The translations under genes and the position numbers were made by a program. Of a stretch of 64,000 bases of DNA, positions 9,785-19,254 are shown piece by piece. The stretch covers positions 3,057,852 to 3,121,851 of the forward strand of contig NZ_NRSW01000001.1 of NCBI RefSeq assembly GCF_002288635.1. Reading direction: 5' to 3'. This DNA is from Mucilaginibacter sp. MD40. Its GTDB lineage: Bacteria > Bacteroidota > Bacteroidia > Sphingobacteriales > Sphingobacteriaceae. Position 1 is the stretch's first letter, and each line of letters starts with the position of its first letter. The notes under the pieces are model-generated. The model worked only from the letters and a program-made list of their open reading frames with translations, searched no databases and had not been told where the DNA came from.

Positions 9785-10579
9785 TCATTGCTTAAAATAT
9801 CGAGCAATGTAATCCAGCATTTCGGTGGTGATGAGGTGATTGGTGGCTAACAATTCACGTTTGTGAAACACTTCGGCGCCTCCATCAAAATTAACTACCT
9901 CACCACCGGCTTGCTGCACTATAACTATGCCTGCTGCAATATCCCAGGGGTTAAGGTTATATTCATAGAACGCTTCAAAACGACCGCAAGCGGTATAGGC
10001 CAGATCAACAGCAGCCGATCCGATTCTGCGCAGACCATGGCAATTGCGCATCAGTTCGGTAAACAGTTTAATATATCTTTCCTGGTAGGTAAAATCGTAA
10101 TAAGGGAAACCGGTGGCAATTAAACTGTCAGCAATTTTCGGCTTACTACTTACCTTGATCTCTGTACCATTGAGGTAAGCCGGCGATTCTTTGTGCGCGT
10201 AAAAACATTCGTCCTGATTTACTTCATATACCACGCCCAATACTGTTGTGTCAAACTCTTGCAAAGCAATACTTACGGAGAAAGTAGGAAGCCCGTGGAT
10301 AAAGTTGGTGGTGCCATCAAGCGGATCTATTACCCAGTTGTAGCGCTCCCCTACTTTAGTTGTTGTTTTTTCTTCGGTGATAAAACCGGCTTCAGGTAAA
10401 ATAAGCTCGAGGCCTTTTACAATCTTCTGCTCGGCATTTTTATCAACATAAGATACCAGGTCGTTCAACCCCTTATACTCAACCCTATCGGCATCAAAGT
10501 TTTTTCGTTCATGGCGTATAAACTGTCCGGCTTCTTTAGAAACATCTATAACCCTATCAATAATTTGATTGAAGTTCAT
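9785..10579 (-). CDS. Inositol monophosphatase family phosphatase
   Basis: A phosphatase of about 264 residues in the inositol monophosphatase/SuhB family, cytoplasmic and Mg2+-dependent. All key motifs are visible: the first metal-binding acid in ITEEKTT, the core DPLDGTTNFIHG, and the C-terminal WDIAAG. The ATG at 10579 gives the usual N-terminus (MNFNQIIDRVIDVSKEAG); a GTG four codons upstream is possible. Substrate could be inositol-1-phosphate, another sugar phosphate or an adenosine nucleotide such as PAP; the sequence does not decide between them. It is downstream of the lgt gene on the same strand with a short gap. Confidence 0.9.
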   Translation of the reverse strand: MNFNQIIDRVIDVSKEAGQFIRHERKNFDADRVEYKGLNDLVSYVDKNAEQKIVKGLELILPEAGFITEEKTTTKVGERYNWVIDPLDGTTNFIHGLPTFSVSIALQEFDTTVLGVVYEVNQDECFYAHKESPAYLNGTEIKVSSKPKIADSLIATGFPYYDFTYQERYIKLFTELMRNCHGLRRIGSAAVDLAYTACGRFEAFYEYNLNPWDIAAGIVIVQQAGGEVVNFDGGAEVFHKRELLATNHLITTEMLDYIARYFKQ

Positions 10580-10609
10580 GATCGTTAACACTAAAAGTGA
10601 TGAATATAA

Positions 10610-11788
10610 TTAAGCGTTAGCAGCACCTGTTTTGGCGAAGCGTTTATTACCAAAGTAAATAAGCGATAACCCACCCAATACCATAATTACCGAGATCATT
10701 TCCGCCTGGGTAAAAGATATACCGGCCACAACGTATTTGGTATTTACGCGTATGAGTTCTATAAAGAAGCGCTCAACACCGGCCATGATCATGTAGATAC
10801 CAAAAAACACTCCGGGTGCCTTTATTTTATGTCTTATGCTCCAAAGGATGAAGAAAAGTATTAAACAAACTACCGTTTCGTAAAATGGAGTGGGATAAAC
10901 AGGCAGCCTTAATTCATAGCAATATTTACCAATGCAACCGGGTATGCGGTTACCATAGTCAGACATATCCACATTGTGCGGATACTTAAAACTCCACATC
11001 CAATCTGGCGCCCAACTTAACCAGTTAGGTTTGGCTTTCAGATTAGGAATACCCCAGTCACCGTCGCCCGCCATTTGGCAACCAATACGGCCTAAGGCGT
11101 ATGAAAGCATCATACCGGCAGCGCCGATATCCAGCATAGTAAAAGGCTTTATTCCATGCTTGTTGGCTATATATAGAACCGCAGCACCTCCGCATATTAA
11201 ACCACCATAGAAAGTTAGCCCGCTAAAGCCTACAAGCATATCAACCGGGTCTTTCATAAACGCGTCCCAGTTCTCGAGCGCGTTAAATAATTTGGCACCT
11301 GCAAAACCGAATATAGCTGCCCAAAGCAATATGCTGCCCATCAACTCATGCGGATGCACTTTAACAACACGCCTTTCCGGCTGTGGAAGTACCTGCTTTT
11401 TATTTTCATAATACGCCCAGTAAGCAAACACCAACGCGCCTAATATACCACCCGGCCAGTTGCCTCTTAATGATAATAAAAACGCCTGTGGGTTATCAGT
11501 AACGGCTGCAAAATTTAGCGCTACATCAAATATCTTGTAAAAGATTACGAAACCGAATAGCGCGTTACTCACCAGTTCCAAACTGCTGATCCTGGCGCCT
11601 ACGGTAACCGTTTTTTCAAAAGGGTGTATGTATCCCAGTTTTTCTTTACGTTTAAACTCCTCTGTAAAGGCCCAATACGCAGCCATAAAAGCGATGGCCA
11701 CAAAAAAGCCAAACGTTTGGATGATCTGCAAAAAATTGACATGTGCACCGGTTAAGTATTCAACCAGGTAGTAAAGATTTGGAAACAT
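10610..11788 (-). CDS. lgt: Prolipoprotein diacylglyceryl transferase (Lgt) family protein
   Basis: A 392-residue integral membrane protein of the Lgt family, which transfers diacylglycerol from phosphatidylglycerol to the lipobox cysteine of prolipoproteins. Evidence: several membrane segments, the Lgt signature region in its Bacteroidota form ([16 protein letters not shown]), the following [14 protein letters not shown] segment, and the C-terminal [13 protein letters not shown]. It is longer than the E. coli enzyme (~290 residues) because of added N-terminal helices and an inserted loop, as is common in this phylum. Many lipoproteins are encoded in this window, consistent with an active pathway. 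A paralogue elsewhere could be the main enzyme. Confidence 0.85.
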   Translation of the reverse strand: MFPNLYYLVEYLTGAHVNFLQIIQTFGFFVAIAFMAAYWAFTEEFKRKEKLGYIHPFEKTVTVGARISSLELVSNALFGFVIFYKIFDVALNFAAVTDNPQAFLLSLRGNWPGGILGALVFAYWAYYENKKQVLPQPERRVVKVHPHELMGSILLWAAIFGFAGAKLFNALENWDAFMKDPVDMLVGFSGLTFYGGLICGGAAVLYIANKHGIKPFTMLDIGAAGMMLSYALGRIGCQMAGDGDWGIPNLKAKPNWLSWAPDWMWSFKYPHNVDMSDYGNRIPGCIGKYCYELRLPVYPTPFYETVVCLILFFILWSIRHKIKAPGVFFGIYMIMAGVERFFIELIRVNTKYVVAGISFTQAEMISVIMVLGGLSLIYFGNKRFAKTGAANA

Positions 11789-11819
11789 AGGAGTATGACT
11801 TTGGGAGCTAATATAACAG

Positions 11820-13139
11820 TTAATGCGATAATATCTCTTCGCTTTCCATTATTTCAACATCACCATCCGGTGAAATTGCTGTTAACTGAACGGTTTTTAT
11901 CTCATTTACCAGTACAGGGTCGTACTTGGCGCAAACCTTAACATAATTGCGTGTAAAGCCATGCATCAGGCCGTCTTTGATATCGCCCTCAAATAAAACT
12001 TTATCTGTTTTCCCTAACTGGCTTTCATAAAAAGCGCGGCGTTTTTTATCAGACAGGTTATGCAGCATTTTGCTCCTGTCCGCGCGGGTTGAACCCGGTA
12101 CCGTGCCGGCCATCTCAGCAGCAGGTGTATTCTCACGTTCCGAGTAAGTAAAAACGTGCAGGTAAGAGATATCGAGATCGTTAAGGAACTGGTAAGTATC
12201 TAAGAAGTCCTCTCTTGTTTCACCAGGGAACCCAACAATAACATCCACTCCTATACAGCAGTCGGGCATCAGTTCCTTGATTTTAGCAACCCTCTCCGCA
12301 TATAACTCACGGCGATAACGGCGGCGCATTAAGCCCAAAATCTTGTTATTGCCTGATTGTAGCGGTATATGAAAATGCGGCACAAACCTTTTGGATGTGG
12401 CCACAAACTCAATAATGTCATCGCTAAGCAGGTTAGGTTCGATAGATGATATACGGATGCGCTCGATACCCTCAACTTCATCCAAAGCTTTAACCAAATC
12501 AAAGAACCTGTCTTCGCGGTTACCGTTGCGGATACCAAAATCGCCAAGATTAACACCTGTCAGCACGATCTCTTTAACGCCTGACGCGGCTATTTCCCGC
12601 GCCTGTTGAACAGCGCTTTCAATAGTATCACTGCGACTGGCGCCACGCGCCAAAGGAATGGTACAAAAGGTACAGGAGTAATCGCATCCGTCCTGAACTT
12701 TTAAAAAAGTGCGGGTACGGTCCCCGATTGAAAACGAGGGCACAAAAGTATTAGCCTCAGTAACCGGCTGGTTATAAACCACTGCTTTAGGCTTTTTAGT
12801 AAGATCGGTAATATGGTCAACCAGTTGAAACTTTTCGGCAGCGCCTAAAACCATATCAACACCGGGTATTTCGGCAATTTCCTGAGGTTTTAATTGCGCG
12901 TAGCAGCCCACAATGGTCACAAAAGCCGAAGGCGATATTTTGAGCGCCTCTTTTACTATTTTTTTACACTTTTTATCGGCATTCTCGGTTACAGAACAGG
13001 TATTGATCACGAACACGTCGGGCGTGTCGGTAAAGTCCACGGTATCATAACCGGCATTGGTAAACATCCTGCCGATTGACGAAGTCTCAGAGTAATTGAG
13101 CTTGCAGCCAAGTGTATAAAAAGCGACTTTCTTATTCAT
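11820..13139 (-). CDS. mtaB: tRNA t6A37 methylthiotransferase MtaB (radical SAM)
   Basis: A 439-residue MiaB-family methylthiotransferase that makes ms2t6A at position 37 of ANN-decoding tRNAs. The N-terminal UPF0004 domain carries the first cluster ligands Cys12, Cys48 and Cys79 (TLGCKLN, NTCSVTE, VGCYAQ). The radical SAM domain has Cys152-x3-Cys156-x2-Cys159 (GCDYSCTFC). A TRAM-like C-terminal part follows. The [12 protein letters not shown] and LGCKLN motifs place it with MtaB and not MiaB or RimO. The start at 13139 matches the family. It is a single gene 31 bp upstream of lgt on the same strand. Confidence 0.93.
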   Translation of the reverse strand: MNKKVAFYTLGCKLNYSETSSIGRMFTNAGYDTVDFTDTPDVFVINTCSVTENADKKCKKIVKEALKISPSAFVTIVGCYAQLKPQEIAEIPGVDMVLGAAEKFQLVDHITDLTKKPKAVVYNQPVTEANTFVPSFSIGDRTRTFLKVQDGCDYSCTFCTIPLARGASRSDTIESAVQQAREIAASGVKEIVLTGVNLGDFGIRNGNREDRFFDLVKALDEVEGIERIRISSIEPNLLSDDIIEFVATSKRFVPHFHIPLQSGNNKILGLMRRRYRRELYAERVAKIKELMPDCCIGVDVIVGFPGETREDFLDTYQFLNDLDISYLHVFTYSERENTPAAEMAGTVPGSTRADRSKMLHNLSDKKRRAFYESQLGKTDKVLFEGDIKDGLMHGFTRNYVKVCAKYDPVLVNEIKTVQLTAISPDGDVEIMESEEILSH

Positions 13140-13293
13140 TTACAAGCCGCAAAGATAAGGTTTTTACAAATTAGTTAACTGGTGATTAGTAATTGGTTAT
13201 TAACGAGAGTGTAAAAATGGCGGGCAGGATTTGATTTTTCTCTGTGGTTGGAGGTTATCAACTACGTACCCGGTCTGCTGTAGAGGGCAAAAA

Positions 13294-13320
13294 AAAGCCA
13301 TTATGTAAACTAATGGCTTT
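13294..13320 (-). terminator. Intrinsic terminator after the PH-domain gene
   Basis: Perfect 10-bp arms AAAGCCATTA and TAATGGCTTT separated by 7 bases. The plus-strand A-run just left of the hairpin (13289-13296) becomes a T-run on the minus strand, so it ends transcription of the leftward gene at 13341-13802. Confidence 0.85.
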
Positions 13321-13340
13321 CCTTTGTTGTAATTGATATA

Positions 13341-13802
13341 TCAGAAACTTACTGACGGCGCAATGAAAGAACCTTCAATTGCATTATTGATTTGTCTTTT
13401 AAATTCAAATGGTTTGGCTATCGGTGAAAATACTTCAATAACACCACCTGACGAAACCCGCATTTTACCATAACCAAACATCCTGCCCAACACTCCCTCT
13501 TCGATTTGCAGGCCCTCTGACTTGTTTAACTGTATCTCGCAAAACTTTCGACTTAACAATCCAGTTTTCAAGATCACGCGTTTATTTGTAACGGCAAACT
13601 CAGAAGACTTGTCGACAATAAAGGCGGTTATCAAACTAAGTACCCCTATAAAAACTAAAAATCCGCAAGCAGCATACGAAGCGCTACCCACGAGCAGGCC
13701 TAAAACAGCAAGGAATAGTCCTCTTAAATAAATGATCCAGTGTAATTTTGATTTGTACAAAATTCTTTCGTTTGTGCTAAGGTTTTTTTCAATGAAACTC
13801 AT
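13341..13802 (-). CDS. Bacterial PH (bPH2) domain membrane protein
   Basis: A 153-residue protein with two closely spaced membrane segments (IIYLRGLFLAVLGLLVG and AACGFLVFIGVLSLITAFI) followed by a bacterial pleckstrin-homology domain of the YdbS/YdbT type (EFAVTNKRVILKTGLLSRK; EGLQIEEGVLGRMFGYGKMRVSSGGV). Such proteins sit in the inner membrane with the PH fold in the cytoplasm; function is mostly unknown. The ATG at 13802 gives the common MSFIEKNL-type start. It is monocistronic, ended by the hairpin at 13294-13320. The truncated S41 fragment lies immediately upstream. Confidence 0.85.
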   Translation of the reverse strand: MSFIEKNLSTNERILYKSKLHWIIYLRGLFLAVLGLLVGSASYAACGFLVFIGVLSLITAFIVDKSSEFAVTNKRVILKTGLLSRKFCEIQLNKSEGLQIEEGVLGRMFGYGKMRVSSGGVIEVFSPIAKPFEFKRQINNAIEGSFIAPSVSF

Positions 13803-13889
13803 GTTAAGATTTATTAAGGTTACTAATATATTTAGTTTTTTTAATTACATCAAATTTAATGTTTAAATTTTTACTTATTATTGGCTGTG

Positions 13890-14081
13890 TTAGATATAGC
13901 CAAAGGAGAGTGTTTTATCAACTTCAAAATAGGCGAAATTCTGGCTCGCCTCCGACCAGAATTTACTCAACCCGTAAAGTTTATCCTTCATAGGAATATT
14001 ATTCACGGTATCTATCTGCGCAAAGAGGCTGTTACAGCAAGTGGTAACAATAACAAGGAGGGTAAGGAGATAACGTTTCAC
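13890..14081 (-). pseudogene. N-terminal remnant of a secreted S41/C-terminal processing peptidase
   Basis: A 63-codon frame (GTG start at 14081) with a clear signal peptide (MKRYLLTLLVIVTTCCNSLFAQ) followed by KLYGLSKFWSEASQNFAYF. That segment resembles the N-terminal region of large Bacteroidota S41 peptidases, where a segment of the type KLYGLSxFWxEAxxNFAYF precedes the tricorn/S41 core. The frame stops at FEVDKTLSFGYI, and no continuation is visible in the ~85 bp before the next gene. The complete protein would need several hundred more residues. I call it a decayed fragment; a genuine short secreted protein is the alternative. Confidence 0.5.
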
Positions 14082-14155
14082 TGTGATGTATTGGGTTACA
14101 TCAAATCTAACTAATGCAAATTAAAAACGCTACTCCTTAAAAAGTAAAATCGGTA

Positions 14156-14719
14156 TTACATTCCTTCCCAGCGATAGCTTTGATTTTCCAACCCTATCAG
14201 GTCAATTATCCTGTCAACTACCGTCAGGGCTACTTCCTCTATGGTTTTAGGCTTACTGTAGTACGATGGTGTAGCCGGGCATATAATGCCACCTGCCTCG
14301 GTTACTGTAGCCATGTTACGGATGTGGATAAGATTTAAAGGCGTATCACGGGCTATCAATATCAGTTTCCGGCGCTCTTTTAATATCACGTCTGCCGCGC
14401 GGGTAATGAGGTCATCAGACACACCTGCGGCTATACGTCCGAGCGTACCCATTGAACAGGGTACTACCACCATGGTATCAAACTTAGCCGACCCGGATGC
14501 AAAGGGAGCCATAAAATCATTCTTGGCATAGTACTTAAAAGGGTAATTTCCATGGCCGGTATCATCCAATTCAAACTGCCACACTTGTTTGGCATTATCG
14601 CTCATTACAATGGCAACTTCTTGTAACTGGGTTTGCAATTGCTGCAATTTATCAAGTAATAATTTGGCATAAATAGAGCCGCTTGCACCGGTAATAGCTA
14701 CTACGATTTTATTTTTCAT
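14156..14719 (-). CDS. ubiX: UbiX family flavin prenyltransferase
   Basis: A 187-residue UbiX/Pad1-family enzyme that makes prenylated FMN from FMN and dimethylallyl phosphate, the cofactor of UbiD-type decarboxylases. Evidence: the N-terminal FMN-binding VAITGASGSIYAKLL, the central VVVPCSMGTLGRIAAGVSDDLITRAADV block, and RKLILIARDTPLNLIHIRNM, all diagnostic. Length is typical. No ubiD lies in this window, so its partner must be elsewhere. In a menaquinone-using Bacteroidota member the target decarboxylase could serve quinone or aromatic metabolism (inference). Confidence 0.95.
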   Translation of the reverse strand: MKNKIVVAITGASGSIYAKLLLDKLQQLQTQLQEVAIVMSDNAKQVWQFELDDTGHGNYPFKYYAKNDFMAPFASGSAKFDTMVVVPCSMGTLGRIAAGVSDDLITRAADVILKERRKLILIARDTPLNLIHIRNMATVTEAGGIICPATPSYYSKPKTIEEVALTVVDRIIDLIGLENQSYRWEGM

Positions 14720-14767
14720 GATGTATATAGCTACAAATAAACGGAAGAAAAGTTACAGGCACAAAAA

Positions 14768-14794
14768 AGGGTCGAATAACTCGTACTCGACCCT
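14768..14794 (-). terminator. Intrinsic terminator after the ppx-ppk operon end
   Basis: Arms AGGGTCGA (14768-14775) and TCGACCCT (14787-14794) around an 11-base loop. The plus-strand A-run at 14763-14768 reads as a T-run on the minus strand. It lies about 90 bp downstream of the leftward ppx-like gene. Confidence 0.8.
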
Positions 14795-14884
14795 ACATCT
14801 ACCTATGAAAAACATGCCCTTTGAGCGGGCAATACAAATGTAAGAACTGTTTTAATTATTTAAAAATAATTTGTTAAAAATTTT

Positions 14885-15772
14885 TTAACTGTGCGTAGAA
14901 AAATTTTTCTCTATGAGCGTTTGTATGATTCCGTCAACCATACCTACCGTTGGCACATAGATAGTTTTGATGTTAGCGCACTTAAGAACAGTAAGATAGA
15001 TCTCGCAGGCTGGTATAATTACATCGGCCCTGTCCTGGTTTAAACCAAGCACATTTATGCGATCTTTAAGCGAGAATGAGTTTAAATAATTGTAAAGCGC
15101 GCGGAGTTTTACATAGCTCATAGGTACACCGTCTTTCTCTTGCGAAAGGCGGTAAAGTTTATTGATATTGCCACCGGTACCTATGCCATATACGTTTTTG
15201 TAGTGGCGTGTATGCTCCCTGATAAATTCTTTCATTTCGTTCCAGGTCTCTTCTTTATCCTGGTTGTCCAGAATGCGGATGGTACCCAGGTTAAACGATT
15301 GTGAAGCAATAAGTTCTCCGTTACTGAATAACGACAACTCTGTGCTACCACCACCCACATCAATATACAGGTAGTTTTTAGCCTTGTCTATAGTTACTTC
15401 GGCATGGCTTGCATAAATAATTTTAGCCTCTGTTTCGCCATGGATGATCTGCAGGTCAATGTTAGCGTCTTCTTTTATCTTCGCTACTACCTCGCTGCCA
15501 TTTTGTGCTTCGCGTAAAGCGGATGTGGCACAGGCCATATAATCGGTCACCCGGTAAACATCCATCAGGTTACGGAAGGCCTGCATAGATTTTACCAGGT
15601 CAGTAATCTTTTTTTCCGACAATTCCTGGTTCAGGAACGCGTCATCACCTAAACGTACAGGCACACGGATCAGGGTATTTTTCTTAAAGGATATGGATCC
15701 GTTGTTCTCAATAATCTCGGCTATCAGTAACCTTACTGCGTTAGAGCCTACGTCTATAGCTGCGTACCTCAC
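14885..15772 (-). CDS. Ppx/GppA family exopolyphosphatase
   Basis: A 295-residue Ppx/GppA phosphatase of the actin-like ATPase fold. These enzymes hydrolyse polyphosphate from the end and/or pppGpp. Motifs seen: N-terminal phosphate-1 (YAAIDVGSNAVRLLIAEI), the catalytic-Glu region (CATSALREAQNG; IIHGETEAKIIYASH), and phosphate-2 (YIDVGGGSTELSLF). It is the short form without the C-terminal HD domain, typical for Bacteroidota. It lies 2 bp downstream of ppk1, so synthesis and breakdown of polyphosphate are encoded on one transcript. Confidence 0.9.
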   Translation of the reverse strand: MRYAAIDVGSNAVRLLIAEIIENNGSISFKKNTLIRVPVRLGDDAFLNQELSEKKITDLVKSMQAFRNLMDVYRVTDYMACATSALREAQNGSEVVAKIKEDANIDLQIIHGETEAKIIYASHAEVTIDKAKNYLYIDVGGGSTELSLFSNGELIASQSFNLGTIRILDNQDKEETWNEMKEFIREHTRHYKNVYGIGTGGNINKLYRLSQEKDGVPMSYVKLRALYNYLNSFSLKDRINVLGLNQDRADVIIPACEIYLTVLKCANIKTIYVPTVGMVDGIIQTLIEKNFSTHS

Positions 15773-15774
15773 TT

Positions 15775-17823
15775 TTATAAATTTTTATTTTTCAGATATG
15801 TATAAGTATCTATTTGCGCACGCGTGAGCAATTCAGCCTGCGTTTTATGATAACGGTTCACATTTTTTCCGGTAATATCCCGCGCTTTTGTATTATCACT
15901 TAACTGTATATCAATAATATCACGTATCTCCCTTTGCACATCCTTATCCAGTATCGGGAAACCTACCTCCACGCGGTTATCAATATTACGTGTCATGAAA
16001 TCGGCGCTGGTGAGATACATTAATTCTTTACCGCCGTTACCGTAAATATGTACCCGGGCATGCTCCAAATATTTATCAACTATACTTATCACTTCAATAT
16101 TTTCACTGAAGTTTTTTACCCCGGGCACCAAACAGCACATCCCCCTAACGATCAGCCGTATATGCACGCCTGCATTACTGGCCTGGTAAAGCTTATTAAT
16201 GATCTGCTCATCGGCAAGGCTGTTCATTTTAAATATCATGTAAGCCCGTTTACCACTTTTAGCGATCTTGATCTCGTTATCAATAAGCTTATAGATGGCA
16301 GGCCGGGAGTCAATCGGTGATACAATGAGGCTTTTCAAACCCTTAGGCAGCACACCTCTTGTGAGGGCTTTAAATACAGCCACCAGATCGGTTGTGATCT
16401 TTTTGTCAGCGGTAAGTATGCTATGATCGGCGTATATACTGGCCGTTTTTTCGTTGAAATTACCGGTTGAAAGGCAGGCATAATGCATCGGCTTTCCTTT
16501 TTCCATGCGGGTTACCAGGCATATTTTTGAGTGCACCTTGTAACCATCAATACCGTAAAGTACGGTTACTCCCTCCTCTTCCAGGCGGTTGCTCCAGTAA
16601 ATATTGTTTTGCTCATCAAAACGGGCACGCAGCTCAACCAGGCAAGTTACTTTTTTACCATTTTTTGCGGCGTTTATGAGCGCGTGGATGATCTTAGAAT
16701 TTTCAGCAAGGCGATATACCGTAATACTGATCTCACGCACTTTTGGATCAATAGCCGCCTCGCGCAAAAAGTGAATGATATAATCAAACGACTGATACGG
16801 GGTACTGATGAGATAATCTTTTTTAGCAATAAGATCCATCAGGCTTTTTCCGAATGACAGCCCGTTTACCGGCAAAGCCGGGTTTTTATTATACTCCAGA
16901 TCGGGGCGTCCCACGTTAGGGAACGATATGAAGTTTTTGAAATTATGATAGCGATTGCCAGGTATTAAACTGGATTTATCCAGCTTCATTTTTTTCACCA
17001 GGTAGCCAACCATATCCGGCGGCATTTCGCTATCATACAGTAAACGCATAGGCTTACCCTTTTTGCGTTTTTGAAGGCTTTTAGAAAGTGCGTCAACAAA
17101 CTTTACGCTCACCGCTTTATCCAGGTCAAGCTCGGCATCACGTGTGAGCTGTAACGAATAAGCTTCAATAGAATCATGCTCGAAAATAAAAAAGATGTCT
17201 TCGAGGCTGTAACGGATAATGTCGTCAAGCAGAATGATAAATTTGAGCTTATTGGTTTCGGGCAGCACCAAAAACCTCGATAGGTTATCAGGAAACTCAA
17301 TGAGCGCAAACCTTGATTTTTTGTTTTTGGTAAGCCTTACGAAAAAGTAGATAGCCCTGTCGCGCAATTCAGGCATGGGCAGGTCATCATCCAGCATGAT
17401 GGGCACCAGGGTTGATAAAAGTTTATCCCTGAAAAAGTTTTTTACGAATTCACCCCTTGTTACGTTAAGCTGCTTATCATTCAGGATAAATATTTTTTCC
17501 TCGGCCAGCTGCTTAACAATAATGTTCTCATACAGGTTATTGAATTTCTTCTCCTGTTTTACTACGATACTTTTTATCTGGCCGAGAATCTTTTTAGGGT
17601 TATAACCTAAAATTTCTTTAGCGCGCTCGTTTAAATTAGCAAGTCGCGTTAAGGTAGCTACGCGTACACGATAAAATTCATCAAGGTTAGATGAGAATAT
17701 GGCCAGAAACTTAATACGCTCAATAAGGGGAACCGTTGGGTCTGCAGCTTCCTGCAATACCCTGTCGTTGAAGTATAACCAACTTATTTCCCGGTTTATT
17801 AGGGGGCCGTTCTTAGTATCCAT
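15775..17823 (-). CDS. ppk1: Polyphosphate kinase 1
   Basis: A 682-residue polyphosphate kinase that reversibly transfers the ATP gamma-phosphate to polyphosphate. The N-terminal domain shows LINREISWLYFNDRVLQEA and FLAIFSSNLDEFYRVRVA, which are near-invariant in Ppk1. The two phospholipase-D-like catalytic parts include the autophosphorylated-His motif (GYKVHSKICLV) and the second HARVHIYGNGG. Length fits the family (~690). It is the first gene of a ppk1-ppx operon and is divergent from yajQ across a 150-bp spacer. Confidence 0.96.
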   Translation of the reverse strand: MDTKNGPLINREISWLYFNDRVLQEAADPTVPLIERIKFLAIFSSNLDEFYRVRVATLTRLANLNERAKEILGYNPKKILGQIKSIVVKQEKKFNNLYENIIVKQLAEEKIFILNDKQLNVTRGEFVKNFFRDKLLSTLVPIMLDDDLPMPELRDRAIYFFVRLTKNKKSRFALIEFPDNLSRFLVLPETNKLKFIILLDDIIRYSLEDIFFIFEHDSIEAYSLQLTRDAELDLDKAVSVKFVDALSKSLQKRKKGKPMRLLYDSEMPPDMVGYLVKKMKLDKSSLIPGNRYHNFKNFISFPNVGRPDLEYNKNPALPVNGLSFGKSLMDLIAKKDYLISTPYQSFDYIIHFLREAAIDPKVREISITVYRLAENSKIIHALINAAKNGKKVTCLVELRARFDEQNNIYWSNRLEEEGVTVLYGIDGYKVHSKICLVTRMEKGKPMHYACLSTGNFNEKTASIYADHSILTADKKITTDLVAVFKALTRGVLPKGLKSLIVSPIDSRPAIYKLIDNEIKIAKSGKRAYMIFKMNSLADEQIINKLYQASNAGVHIRLIVRGMCCLVPGVKNFSENIEVISIVDKYLEHARVHIYGNGGKELMYLTSADFMTRNIDNRVEVGFPILDKDVQREIRDIIDIQLSDNTKARDITGKNVNRYHKTQAELLTRAQIDTYTYLKNKNL

Positions 17824-17944
17824 AAGGCTGTAGCTGCAAATCTGTATATTTATTTGTTAAGTTAATATTAACTAATTAGCATGTGTTGTGTTTATAAACA
17901 AGCTATGGCACAAAATAGTGATACAGTTTGTAAAAAATGTACCT

Positions 17945-17952
17945 TAGCTTTG
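17945..17952 (+). promoter_or_regulatory. Possible -7 box for yajQ
   Basis: TAGCTTTG matches the Bacteroidota -7 consensus TAnnTTTG, 21 bp before the yajQ ATG. No TTG is found at the expected ~19-bp spacing, so support rests on one box and its position. Confidence 0.4.
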
Positions 17953-17973
17953 TAATTAAAAAACTACCTGTAT

Positions 17974-18465
17974 ATGCCTTCATTTGATATTGTAAGCAAG
18001 ATAGATGGCCAAACATTGGACAATGCCATCAATACCGCTAAAAAAGAGATACTTAACCGTTATGATTTTAACGACTCAAAAAGCACGGTTGAACTGGACA
18101 AAAAAACAAACGTAGTTACCATAGTTACCGAGAATGATATGCGCCTTAAAGCCATTCAGGATAGTATTATTAGCCGTATGGTAAAACAAAACCTGGACCC
18201 CAAGGCATTAGACTTTGGCGACGAACAGGCTGCTTCGGGCAATATGATCCGTAAGGAAATTAAAATTAAGGAAGGCGTTGATAAAGAAGCCGCCAAAAAA
18301 ATTGTAAAGAAAATTAAAGACAGCGGCCTTAAAGTGCAGGCTTCCATTATGGACGACCAGGTACGTGTGCAAGGTAAAAAAATTGATGATCTGCAGGCCG
18401 TTATCAGTCTTTGCCGCGGGGAAGATTTTGGTCAGCCCCTGCAATATATTAACATGAGGAACTAA
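17974..18465 (+). CDS. yajQ: YajQ family nucleotide/cyclic-di-GMP-binding protein
   Basis: A 163-residue YajQ protein: two ferredoxin-like domains that bind nucleotides and, in some bacteria, cyclic-di-GMP. Diagnostic parts are MPSFDIVSKIDGQTLDNAINTAKKEI, RYDFNDSKS, MVKQNLDPKALDFG and the C-terminal DDLQAVISLCRGEDFGQPLQYINMRN. The role in Bacteroidota is not established. The last codons and the stop lie inside a perfect hairpin (18446-18484) that also ends the convergent gene 18486-19202. Confidence 0.95.
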   Translation: MPSFDIVSKIDGQTLDNAINTAKKEILNRYDFNDSKSTVELDKKTNVVTIVTENDMRLKAIQDSIISRMVKQNLDPKALDFGDEQAASGNMIRKEIKIKEGVDKEAAKKIVKKIKDSGLKVQASIMDDQVRVQGKKIDDLQAVISLCRGEDFGQPLQYINMRN

Positions 18466-18484
18466 GCGTTCCTCATGTTAATAT
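18446..18484. terminator. Perfect 17-bp hairpin shared by two convergent genes, containing the yajQ stop codon
   Basis: Arms ATATTAACATGAGGAAC (18446-18462) and GTTCCTCATGTTAATAT (18468-18484) are exact reverse complements with the 5-base loop TAAGC. The loop holds the yajQ stop codon (18463-18465), so the left arm encodes the end of YajQ. The opposing gene ends 1 bp further on at 18486. No long T-tract follows on either strand, so it may stop polymerase poorly and act mostly as an RNA 3'-end stabiliser. Confidence 0.75.
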
Positions 18485-18485
18485 G

Positions 18486-19202
18486 TTAGTGTAAAGCTAT
18501 CGGCTGTCCATTCTCGTCCATTGCCTTAAAAACTACCTTATTATTGTTATCCACATAAAGATAGATACGTGGTTTTCCGTTTTTATCTTTGATAAACAAG
18601 CCCACTTCGTTATCAGGGTTTTTGCCAACAAACATTCTATCCTGCCCTACCAGGCCTTGTTCGCGTAACTTGGTAATGCCGGCTTTCAACGCGTTCTCGT
18701 CATTCAGCTTCTCCAGAGAATCGTATTTAGCCATTAGCTGCCCGGCTGTGAAATTCTCCGGCCTGTCCCAAAACTTAAGGCCGTAGCTCCTTATGGATTT
18801 TCCGTTTTCAGTGTTATCGTTGTACTGCAGTTGCATGATCTGGTCATTGTGATACTTATCAACCGATAATACAAAGCCAGCTTCCTTCTTTGTACCATCG
18901 TATATTAAACCACCGCACTCGTCTCCATCCGTATTGAAAAATATCATCCCAGGCTCACGCTGGCGTTTGGGAAGTACGTTCCCATCAATGATACCTGGGT
19001 GCTGGCGCTCCTGGTTACTGATTACCATGCGCAGTTTTCCTGTTTTCTCAACAATATTAATGCGCTCCACATCAATCTCTTTGAATTTAGCATTACCTGC
19101 TACATATGTAAATCCGAAAAACACACCGGCCAACACCACCAGCGTAAGCACCGCAGAATATACTTTTAGTATTCTTACCTGTTTCAATAACTCTCTTTCC
19201 AT
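18486..19202 (-). CDS. Single-pass membrane protein of unknown function
   Basis: A 238-residue protein with one N-terminal membrane helix (VYSAVLTLVVLAGVFFGFTYVAG, residues ~14-36) and a soluble domain. The soluble part contains repeated short beta-hairpin units ending in GK/GxP turns (NIVEKTGKLRMVISNQ; FIKDKNGKPRIYLYVDNNNKVVFKAMDENGQPI), which suggest an all-beta repeat fold. I do not recognise a named family, although similar proteins seem common in Bacteroidota. It is monocistronic, convergent with yajQ, with hsp20 upstream across a terminator. Confidence 0.7.
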   Translation of the reverse strand: MERELLKQVRILKVYSAVLTLVVLAGVFFGFTYVAGNAKFKEIDVERINIVEKTGKLRMVISNQERQHPGIIDGNVLPKRQREPGMIFFNTDGDECGGLIYDGTKKEAGFVLSVDKYHNDQIMQLQYNDNTENGKSIRSYGLKFWDRPENFTAGQLMAKYDSLEKLNDENALKAGITKLREQGLVGQDRMFVGKNPDNEVGLFIKDKNGKPRIYLYVDNNNKVVFKAMDENGQPIALH

Positions 19203-19254
19203 AAAATCAGATTCTTTGAACTAAGCGATAATAGCGAATAGCGTTGTAAATAAC

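Noticed and set aside
17881..17955. 24-codon frame with MCC start and a CKKC segment upstream of yajQ
   Set aside because: It has adjacent Cys codons, but the likely yajQ -7 box (17945-17952) lies inside it, no terminator or stem follows, and yajQ has no tie to cysteine. Chance is the simplest explanation.
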